From assembly GCA_903922545.1 (NCBI GenBank), contig CAIXUE010000116.1, positions 1 through 10,338 of the forward strand: a stretch of DNA of 10,338 nucleotides. The letters run 5' to 3'. Below are positions 1 through 5,691 of this stretch, piece by piece. A program made the position numbers and the translations under genes. The notes beneath the pieces are model-generated. The model did no database searches. It was not told the origin of the DNA and worked only from the letters and a program-made list of their open reading frames with translations. This stretch comes from an uncultured Alphaproteobacteria bacterium (lineage in GTDB: Bacteria > Pseudomonadota > Alphaproteobacteria > Micropepsales > Micropepsaceae). Each line of letters starts with the position of its first letter. The first letter of the stretch is position 1.

Positions 1-85
1 CCAGCGCCTGCGCCGTGGCGACGGAAAGCTGGCGGCTGGCGGAATTGGCGCCCAGGATGCTGGAGTCCAGATGCAGAAGGTTCAT
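1..85 (-). CDS. azoR: FMN-dependent NADH-azoreductase, 5' end only (partial)
   Basis: This is the start of a minus-strand gene that runs off the left edge of the window; 28 complete codons are visible. Translation from the ATG at 85 begins MNLLHLDSSILGANSASRQL and continues SVATAQAL. The DSSILG...SASRQLS pattern is the N-terminal strand and FMN phosphate-binding loop of AzoR/AcpD flavodoxin-fold azoreductases. These are cytosolic homodimeric flavoenzymes that reduce azo compounds and quinones with NAD(P)H. The start is supported by AAGGAG (minus strand, positions 98-93), 7 bases upstream. A second ATG at 90 is out of frame. The gene is divergent from the LysR regulator at 182, the usual arrangement of a LysR gene and its target. 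Only the N-terminus is seen, so a related flavodoxin-fold quinone reductase remains possible. Confidence 0.82.
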   Translation of the reverse strand, partial: MNLLHLDSSILGANSASRQLSVATAQAL

Positions 86-151
86 GGCATGTCTCCTTGG
101 TTCGACAGGGAGAAAATGGGCGGTTTCCATCCATTCCAAAAGCCGCTATAT

Positions 152-171
152 TTCCATGGTATCCATCGGAA
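152..171. promoter_or_regulatory. Candidate LysR operator in the azoR/LysR intergenic region
   Basis: The sequence TTCCATGGTATCCATCGGAA is a near-palindrome. Its arms TTCC-ATGG and CCAT-C-GGAA are complementary apart from one extra C in the right arm, around a TAT centre. It contains a T-N11-A spacing (T153, A165), the loose LysR-box signature. The left-arm word TTTCCAT (151-157) also occurs at 124-130, 27 bp away, about two and a half helical turns. The site lies between two divergent genes, directly before the LysR start. Such short symmetric words are expected by chance fairly often, so this is a candidate based on position and symmetry only. Confidence 0.4.
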
Positions 172-181
172 TACTCGATAC

Positions 182-1084
182 ATGCTGGATGGCGTTTCCC
201 TGGACCAGTTGCAGGCGTTTATCGCCGCCGCCGATGAAGGCAGCTTTTCCGCCGCGGCGCGCAAATTGCGCCGGGCGCAATCGGTGGTCAGCGAATTGGT
301 CAGCGGGCTGGAAGGCCAGATCGGCGTGGCGCTGTTCGACCGCAGCCGCCGCTATCCGGCGCTGACAAAGGAAGGCGCGGTGCTGCTGGCGGAGGCGCGG
401 GCCATTGCCGGCGGCGTGGATTCGCTCAAAGCGCGGGCCAAGGGCATGGCCAAGGGGCTGGAGCCGGAATTGTCGGTGGTGGTGGATGTGCTGTTTCCCA
501 TCGCAGCGGTGACGGAAGCGGCCAAGGAATTTCGCACAGCGTTTCCGGGCGTGCCGCTCAGGCTTTTTGTGGAAGCGCTGGGCGCGGCGTATCAGCCGAT
601 TTTGGATGGGATAGCGGGATTGGGAATAGTGGGCTCGCTGCCGCTGCAGCCGCCGGAGTTCGCCAGCGAGCGGTTGATATCGGTGGCCATGATCATGGTG
701 GCGGCGAAGGATCACCCGCTGGCGAAAAAGAAAGGCGTGATCACCAAGGCGGAACTGGCCAAGCATGTGCAGCTGGTGCTGACGGACCGGTCGCAACTTT
801 CCAAGGGGCGGGAATTTGGCGTGATGTCGCCCTTTACCTGGCGGCTGGGCGATCTGTTTGCCAAGCATGCGTTTTTGCTGGGCGGGCTGGGTTGGGGCGG
901 CATGCCGCTGCATGCGGTGAAGGCCGACCTGGCGGCGGGAAGGCTGGTGGAATTGTCAGTGGAAGACGTGCCCAGGGGCGGGTTGATGCTGCCGATGGCG
1001 GCGGCCTATCCGATTTCCGCGCCGCCGGGGCCTGCGGGGCGCTGGTTCATTGAGCGAATGAAGCAATGTCCGGGCAACGCGTGA
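182..1084 (+). CDS. LysR-family transcriptional regulator
   Basis: This is a cytosolic DNA-binding regulator of 300 aa, the normal length for LysR proteins. Residues 5-64 form the N-terminal winged helix-turn-helix: LDQLQAFIAAADEGSFSAAA, a recognition helix around RAQSVVSELVSGLE, and the closing LFDRS...LTKEG motif. Residues of about 90-295 form the effector-binding domain of two Rossmann-like lobes. Its ligand cannot be read from the sequence. The ATG at 182 is chosen because the protein then begins MLDGVSLDQL, as family members do. In-frame ATGs at 71, 89 and 116 would add a tail unlike the family and place the 152-171 palindrome inside the gene. No strong ribosome binding site precedes 182, which leaves some doubt about the start. 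It is divergent from the azoreductase gene and probably regulates it and itself. Its stop is 4 bp from the convergent uup stop. Confidence 0.93.
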   Translation: MLDGVSLDQLQAFIAAADEGSFSAAARKLRRAQSVVSELVSGLEGQIGVALFDRSRRYPALTKEGAVLLAEARAIAGGVDSLKARAKGMAKGLEPELSVVVDVLFPIAAVTEAAKEFRTAFPGVPLRLFVEALGAAYQPILDGIAGLGIVGSLPLQPPEFASERLISVAMIMVAAKDHPLAKKKGVITKAELAKHVQLVLTDRSQLSKGREFGVMSPFTWRLGDLFAKHAFLLGGLGWGGMPLHAVKADLAAGRLVELSVEDVPRGGLMLPMAAAYPISAPPGPAGRWFIERMKQCPGNA

Positions 1085-1088
1085 GGCG

Positions 1089-2891
1089 TCAGCCGCCCGC
1101 GATCTCTTCGCGCTTCAGCGCCAGGGCCAGCCATAATTCTTCGTCGGCGTCGCGGCTGGCCTGCACCTTCGCAAGATCAGCCGAAAGCGCGGCGAATTTT
1201 TTGGGATCTTTGGCGTAGAGATCGGGCACCGAGAGCTGCAACTCCAGCGCCGCGATGGCGCGGTTTTGTGTTTCGATTTTCTCCGGCAAGGTTTCGAGTG
1301 CGTGCTGTTCGGAGAATTTGAGCTTGGGCGCGGCCTCGGCGCGGATGCGAGTGTCGGACTTGGGCGTTTTGGATTTGGCGGCGCTTTTATTTTCGATAGT
1401 TTCGACGCCTGCGCCGCGCTGGGCCTGCATGTCGGAATAGCCGCCGGCATAGATGGAAAAAATCCCCTCGCCTTCCGCCATGATGATGCGGGTCGCCACC
1501 CGGTCGAGAAAATCGCGGTCATGGCTGACGATCAGCGCGGTGCCGGGATATTCACCCACCACCTCTTCTAGAAGATCGAGCGTTTCCAGATCCAGATCGT
1601 TGGTGGGTTCGTCCAGCACCAGAAAGTTGGACGGCGTGGCGAAAAGCCGGGCCAAAAGCAGCCGCGCCCGCTCGCCGCCCGACAGGACCTTCACCGGTGT
1701 GCGCGCCTGCTGCGGGGTGAACAGAAAATCCTGCATATAGGAAATGACATTGCGCGGCTTGCCGCCGACCCAGACCGTGTCGCCGCCGCCCGTCAGCACA
1801 TTGGCGAGATTTTCTTCCGGATGCAGGCTGGCGCGGGTCTGGTCCAGCTTGACCATCTGCAGCGCGGTGCCGAGCTTCACATTGCCGGCATCGGGCTGAA
1901 GTTCGCCGATAAGAATTTTGAGCAACGTGGTCTTGCCGATGCCGTTGGGGCCGACAATGCCGATGCGGTCGCCACGATGGATGCGAAGCGTGAAATCGCG
2001 GATCACATTTTTTTCGCCGAAGCTTTTGGCGATGCCTTTTGCGTCAATCACCTTGGTGCCGGAAGTTTCCGCTTCGGACGCTTCCATCTTGACGCTGCCG
2101 AGCTGTTTTAATTCTTCACGGCGGCCCTGGCGCAGGCCCTTCAGGCGCGACAAGCGGCCCTGATTGCGCTTGCGCCGGGCGCTGCGGCCATGGGCCAGCC
2201 AATCCAGTTCCTGGGCGATTTTGCGGTCGCGTTTGTGCCGCTCGACATCTTCCTGCTCCATCAGCATATCGCGCCAGTTTTCAAAGGCGCTGAAGCCCTG
2301 ATCCAGCCGGCGCGTCTGGCCCCGGTCCAGCCACACCACGGCGCGGGAGAGATTTTCCAGAAAGCGCCGGTCATGGCTGATCAGCACAAGCGCGGCGCGC
2401 AGGGATTTGAGTTCATCTTCCAGCCATTCAATGGCGGGAAGGTCCAGATGGTTGGTGGGTTCATCCAGCAGCAGGATATCGGGGCGCGGCGCCAGGGTGC
2501 GGGCCAACGCGGCGCGGCGGGCTTCGCCGCCTGAGAGTGTTTTGGGTGTTTCCTCGCCGGTAAGGCCCAGATGCCCCAGAAGATAAAAAGCGCGGTCGGA
2601 ATCATCGCCGGGGGCAAGGCCCGCCTCGACATAATCGCGGGTGGTGGCGAAACCTTCCAGGTTCGGTTCCTGTGGCAGGTAGCGGATTGTGGCGCCGGGC
2701 TGGGCAAAGCGGGTGCCGCGATCCGGCTCGGCCAGGCCGGCAGCGATCTTGAGCAGAGTGGATTTGCCCGAGCCATTGCGGCCCACCAGCGCCAGCCTTT
2801 CGCCCGCGCCCACCGCAAGCTCAGCACCATCCAGCAACTGGGTGTTGCCGAAACTGATGTCGATGTCTTTCAGGTGCAAAAGCGGCGGCAT
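1089..2891 (-). CDS. uup: ABC-F family ATPase Uup
   Basis: This is a 600-aa cytosolic protein with two fused ATP-binding cassettes and no membrane domain, typical of ABC-F proteins. Cassette 1 has Walker A GRNGSGKST (37-45), signature LSGGE (119-123), Walker B LLLDEPTNHLD (about 140-150) and ISHD (171-174). A charged helical linker covers about 200-270. Cassette 2 has GPNGIGKTT (314-322), LSGGE (403-407), VLDEPTNDLDLETLDLLEE (425-443) and VSHD (455-458). Residues of about 520-600 form a C-terminal coiled-coil domain. That tail and the ETLDLLEE sequence point to Uup rather than EttA or a resistance ABC-F. In E. coli, Uup is linked to ribosome function and to suppression of transposon precise excision, and its C-terminal domain binds DNA. 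All catalytic motifs are intact. Its ATG overlaps the stop of the MFS gene by one base (TGATG), so it is probably translationally coupled as the last gene of the operon. No hairpin terminator fits in the 4 bp before the LysR stop. Confidence 0.93.
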   Translation of the reverse strand: MPPLLHLKDIDISFGNTQLLDGAELAVGAGERLALVGRNGSGKSTLLKIAAGLAEPDRGTRFAQPGATIRYLPQEPNLEGFATTRDYVEAGLAPGDDSDRAFYLLGHLGLTGEETPKTLSGGEARRAALARTLAPRPDILLLDEPTNHLDLPAIEWLEDELKSLRAALVLISHDRRFLENLSRAVVWLDRGQTRRLDQGFSAFENWRDMLMEQEDVERHKRDRKIAQELDWLAHGRSARRKRNQGRLSRLKGLRQGRREELKQLGSVKMEASEAETSGTKVIDAKGIAKSFGEKNVIRDFTLRIHRGDRIGIVGPNGIGKTTLLKILIGELQPDAGNVKLGTALQMVKLDQTRASLHPEENLANVLTGGGDTVWVGGKPRNVISYMQDFLFTPQQARTPVKVLSGGERARLLLARLFATPSNFLVLDEPTNDLDLETLDLLEEVVGEYPGTALIVSHDRDFLDRVATRIIMAEGEGIFSIYAGGYSDMQAQRGAGVETIENKSAAKSKTPKSDTRIRAEAAPKLKFSEQHALETLPEKIETQNRAIAALELQLSVPDLYAKDPKKFAALSADLAKVQASRDADEELWLALALKREEIAGG

Positions 2892-4267
2892 CAGGGAGAC
2901 ACTTCCTCAAGTCCCCGGCGCAGGGTGCGCGGCCCGAACGCGGCGATGGTGATCACCATCACGGTCATGGCGGCGCCGATGAAAAGCGCCACGCCCAGCG
3001 TGCCGCCGCGCGCCAGAAAGAAATTGATCAAAAGGCCCGCCAGCGCGGCGCTGAGGCGGCTCCTGCTATAAACAAAGCCGATGGCGCGGGCGCGGATGCG
3101 GGTGGGATAAAGCTCTGCCTGGTAATTGTGGGTGGCGAAGCTGATCCAGTTGTTGGCCAGGGTCACCATGACACCGAAGAAAATCACCGCGGCCGGCGCG
3201 CTTTGCTGGGCGAACAGCAGCACAAAAACCGTGACCGAAATGCCTGCCGTCACCAATTGCCATTTGCGCTCTATCCGGTCGGCGATCAGCACGCCCAGGA
3301 GCGGCCCCAGCGGATTGGCCAGCGCGATGATAAAGGCATATTCCAGACTGGTGGTGACATGGATGCCCTTGGCCACCAGCAAGGTGGGCACCCAGGAGCC
3401 GAAGCCGTAAAAAGCGATGGACTGCATCAGGTTGAAAACCGACAGCATCGCCGTGCGGCCGCGATACTGCGGCTGGAAAATTTCGGCCAGCTTGCCTTCG
3501 GACGAGGGCGTGGGATCAGCGGAGGCAGGCGGCGGCAGGGCATGGCCGATATCGCGGGCGGTTTTTTCCTCCAGCGCGGCGGTGATCTTGTCGGCCTCAT
3601 CGGCATGGCCATGCAGGGCCAGCCAGCGCGGGCTTTCCGGCACTTTGAGCCGCAGCCACCAGGCGGCCAGCGCGCCGATGGTGCCGACCAGGGCGACGGC
3701 GCGCCAGCTGTCAATGCCGAAGGGATGCAGGGTGATGAACAGCCAGCCGCAGAACGCCACCACCGGCACGGCGCAGAACATGATGAATTGGCTGAGCGCG
3801 AAAGCCCGGCCGCGCGCCTTTGCAGGGACCAGTTCGGGGACCAGCGTATCAACCGTGACCTGTTCCAGGCCGACGCCGATGGCGGCGATGAAACGCCAGA
3901 GATCGAGGGATGCGGCGCTGTGCTGGAAGGCCATTACCAATGTGGCGAGGCAATACCAGAGCAGGGAAAAAGTGAAGATGGTGCGGCGGCCGAATTTGTC
4001 GGCGATGACGCCGAACACCATGGCGCCCGCCCACATGCCGGCAAAGGTGCAGAAGACCAGAAAGCCGATGGTGTTGATGGCGAAAAAGCCGCTGCCGCCA
4101 ATGGTGAACAGATGCGCCGCCACCAGGCCGGGGGCGATATAGGCGGTCATGAAAAGATCGTAGAATTCAAAGGCGCCGCCCAGCGAGATCAGCGCCACCA
4201 GCTTTTTCAGGCTGACGGAAAAGACCAGCCGGTCCAGCCGCGCCGCGATATTGCCGGAGATTGCCAC
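2891..4267 (-). CDS. MFS transporter, probable metabolite:proton symporter, substrate unknown
   Basis: This is a 458-aa inner-membrane protein with about 12 hydrophobic segments in two halves and a hydrophilic central loop (about 217-270), a standard major facilitator layout. Motif A is clear after TM2 (GVIADKFGRR, 86-95) and degenerate in the second half (GVLIADRIERK, 325-335). PESPRWL (210-216) after TM6 and ELYPTRIRARAIG (385-397) are typical of the sugar-porter and metabolite:H+ symporter branches. Acidic residues E34 and D37 in TM1 could carry protons. The substrate cannot be inferred. The start is a GTG at 4267, only 2 bases after the TAG of the JmjC gene, with no good ribosome binding site of its own, so it probably depends on translation of the upstream gene. 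GTG 4267 is preferred because it keeps all of TM1 and a short cytoplasmic N-terminus. Its stop overlaps the uup start. Confidence 0.88.
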   Translation of the reverse strand: MAISGNIAARLDRLVFSVSLKKLVALISLGGAFEFYDLFMTAYIAPGLVAAHLFTIGGSGFFAINTIGFLVFCTFAGMWAGAMVFGVIADKFGRRTIFTFSLLWYCLATLVMAFQHSAASLDLWRFIAAIGVGLEQVTVDTLVPELVPAKARGRAFALSQFIMFCAVPVVAFCGWLFITLHPFGIDSWRAVALVGTIGALAAWWLRLKVPESPRWLALHGHADEADKITAALEEKTARDIGHALPPPASADPTPSSEGKLAEIFQPQYRGRTAMLSVFNLMQSIAFYGFGSWVPTLLVAKGIHVTTSLEYAFIIALANPLGPLLGVLIADRIERKWQLVTAGISVTVFVLLFAQQSAPAAVIFFGVMVTLANNWISFATHNYQAELYPTRIRARAIGFVYSRSRLSAALAGLLINFFLARGGTLGVALFIGAAMTVMVITIAAFGPRTLRRGLEEVSP

Positions 4268-4269
4268 GC

Positions 4270-5484
4270 CTAGCGGGGCGGAAGCGCCGCGGGCGTTTCC
4301 TCCTTGAAGATCACGCCGGCATTGGCGAGCGTGTCCAGGGCGGCGACCAGCATGCCCACCAGCTTCTTGTCGGCGATCAGGGCGGCCAGATCATGGAACG
4401 GCACACTGTCATGCGCCGAAAGACGCTGAAAAGCGGCGATGAATTCCGGACGGATGAACCAGTAAACGCCGCCGGCAAAAAACTTGGCCATCTCTTCGCC
4501 CGGCGCATGTTCGACAAACAAAGAATCCTGTGAAGCCAGGCGCAAGCGCGTTGTCATGGCGCCCAGGGGCTTTAACTGTTCCAGCGGCGCAGCCGGCAAA
4601 CGAATGCGCGGACGCGGCCGCCGCATTGCTTTGCTTTCGCGCAAATAATCGCCAAGCGGATCGCCCGCAGCAGCGCTTTCCAGCAAGCCCATCATCTGGC
4701 GCACATAGGCTTTGCGCGCGGCTTCGTCATCCAAACCAACGGGCTGGCGCACCTGCGGATGCGCGCGCAGGGTCTTGGTCCACCAATTCAGAAAGTCCGC
4801 GCCGCTGGGCGGTTCGGCGCCCCAGCTGATGTGGAGCGACGGCTCATCCAGCGGAAAAGCGACATGCCACCAGCCGCGCGGCAGATACAGCATATCGCCG
4901 TCATTCATAATGCCTTCCCACACCGGCTGGCCGGTGGGCGCTAAAGCCTTCTCGCTGTCATCAGTAAGGGGATGAAGACGCGTGGGCGCAAAGACCTGCC
5001 AGCGCTTGCGGCCCGAAAGCTGAAGCACAAAAACTTCCTGCGCATCCCAATGCACATCGAAGGCGCGCTGGCTGCGCCAGCCGGCATAGAGATTGGCGAC
5101 ACAGGTGCAATCCAGCGTTTCCGACATGGACTGGGTGAGGTGCGCCACGCGCGGCGCCACTTCATGCACCGCGTCCAGCACCATGGAGGCGCCCTGGGCC
5201 AGTAGGGTGATCAAGCCGCTGGCATTGAGTTTCAGAGAACCGACCGGGCCGTCGATGTACCGGCGCAGATCCACCATCACCCCTTCCTGGAACATGCGCA
5301 GCTGGGGCTGGGGCGGGCAGTGCCATTGCAGAAGGTCGTTCAGCTCCTCCCAGGGCAGGATGGAGGTGAAGCGGCCCTTGGGTCCGGGCTGGTGGAGAAA
5401 TTTCCTGGTCCAGTATTCGCGGCGGAACTCCTCCAGCCCCAGGGGGGCGAGGATTTCGCTGAAACCGATCGGCTGGCTGGACAT
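4270..5484 (-). CDS. JmjC/cupin-4 domain Fe(II)/2-oxoglutarate oxygenase, ribosomal-oxygenase-like
   Basis: This is a 404-aa soluble protein. Residues of about 90-235 form the JmjC/cupin barrel, with the metal triad H145-x-D147 (DVHWDAQEVFVLQLSGRKRW) and distal H207 (GDMLYLPRGWWH), so it should bind Fe(II) and be catalytically competent. The early segment EEFRREYWTRKFLHQPGP is the usual lead-in of cupin-4 proteins. The C-terminal stretch (about 335-395) could form a winged helix, as in YcfD/RoxA, which hydroxylates an arginine of ribosomal protein L16. That substrate is inference here, because many cupin-4 proteins are uncharacterised. The start at 5484 has AGAGGA four bases upstream. A longer in-frame reading from 5586 would begin inside the tRNA gene and is rejected. 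It is the first gene of a tight block with the MFS gene (2-bp gap) and uup. The 57 bp back to the tRNA-Gly hold no convincing promoter or terminator. Confidence 0.85.
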   Translation of the reverse strand: MSSQPIGFSEILAPLGLEEFRREYWTRKFLHQPGPKGRFTSILPWEELNDLLQWHCPPQPQLRMFQEGVMVDLRRYIDGPVGSLKLNASGLITLLAQGASMVLDAVHEVAPRVAHLTQSMSETLDCTCVANLYAGWRSQRAFDVHWDAQEVFVLQLSGRKRWQVFAPTRLHPLTDDSEKALAPTGQPVWEGIMNDGDMLYLPRGWWHVAFPLDEPSLHISWGAEPPSGADFLNWWTKTLRAHPQVRQPVGLDDEAARKAYVRQMMGLLESAAAGDPLGDYLRESKAMRRPRPRIRLPAAPLEQLKPLGAMTTRLRLASQDSLFVEHAPGEEMAKFFAGGVYWFIRPEFIAAFQRLSAHDSVPFHDLAALIADKKLVGMLVAALDTLANAGVIFKEETPAALPPR

Positions 5485-5488
5485 ATTT

Positions 5489-5494
5489 TCCTCT
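5489..5494 (-). promoter_or_regulatory. Ribosome binding site of the JmjC oxygenase gene
   Basis: Read on the minus strand this is AGAGGA, followed by AAAT and the ATG at 5484. It is the feature that fixes the start at 5484. The only longer candidate start, 5586, lies within the tRNA gene. Confidence 0.7.
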
Positions 5495-5541
5495 CCCGCC
5501 TGCTCGGTCCCTATGTAAGCACTTATTTTTATTGAACAAAA

Positions 5542-5616
5542 TGGAGCGGGCGAACGGATTCGAACCGTCGACCCTAACCTTGGCAAGGTTATGCTCTACC
5601 CCTGAGCTACGCCCGC
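5542..5616 (-). tRNA. tRNA-Gly (anticodon GCC), CCA encoded
   Basis: All four arms can be drawn by eye. The acceptor stem is GCGGGCG/CGCCCGC. The D arm is GCTC...GAGC. The anticodon stem TAACC/GGTTA closes the loop TTGCCAA, with GCC at positions 34-36. The variable loop has 5 bases. The T arm is GACGG-TTCGAAT-CCGTT with one G-T pair. The discriminator is T (U), usual for tRNA-Gly, and CCA follows directly at 5544-5542, so the 3' end is encoded. The length is 75 nt with CCA. It reads glycine codons GGC and GGT. The gene lies between glnE and the JmjC gene, all on the same strand. Confidence 0.97.
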
Positions 5617-5636
5617 ACTCCAAGTCGAAGGCGGGG

Positions 5637-5665
5637 GTTATCGCTTAAGGCCGGGCGGACTTCAA
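5637..5665 (-). promoter_or_regulatory. Candidate promoter of tRNA-Gly
   Basis: On the minus strand, TTGAAG (5665-5660) and GATAAC (5642-5637) are separated by 17 bp, a good spacing for a housekeeping sigma-70 type promoter. GATAAC is only a partial match to TATAAT. The -10 box ends 20 bases before the first tRNA base, leaving room for a short 5' leader. It sits in the 75-bp gap between the glnE stop and the tRNA. No terminator hairpin for glnE is evident there, so read-through from glnE may also supply the tRNA. Confidence 0.45.
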
Positions 5666-5691
5666 GCCGGGTGAGGTGTTTGATTTGCCTG

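Noticed and set aside
71..181. Longer LysR starts at ATG 71, 89 or 116
   Set aside because: They add residues unlike LysR N-termini. The 71 start would overlap the azoreductase start codon, and all would put the operator-like site inside the coding sequence. GGGAG close to 116 leaves slight doubt.
3128..4273. A 381-codon plus-strand open frame opposite the MFS gene
   Set aside because: It is in register with the MFS codons, has a low-complexity hydrophilic composition, and lacks a recognisable domain.
5525..5542. A hairpin just after the tRNA (ATTTT...AAAAT) as a terminator
   Set aside because: The stem has only five A-T pairs with no GC and would be too weak for intrinsic termination.
5485..5586. 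A 34-residue N-terminal extension of the JmjC protein starting at 5586
   Set aside because: It would begin inside the tRNA-Gly gene. The ATG at 5484 has a good ribosome binding site and gives a normal cupin-4 N-terminus.
5542..5616. The tRNA-Gly 3' end as an integration site for a mobile element
   Set aside because: There is no integrase gene in the window, I could not see a second copy of the tRNA 3' sequence, and the flanking genes are ordinary chromosomal genes with matching codon use.
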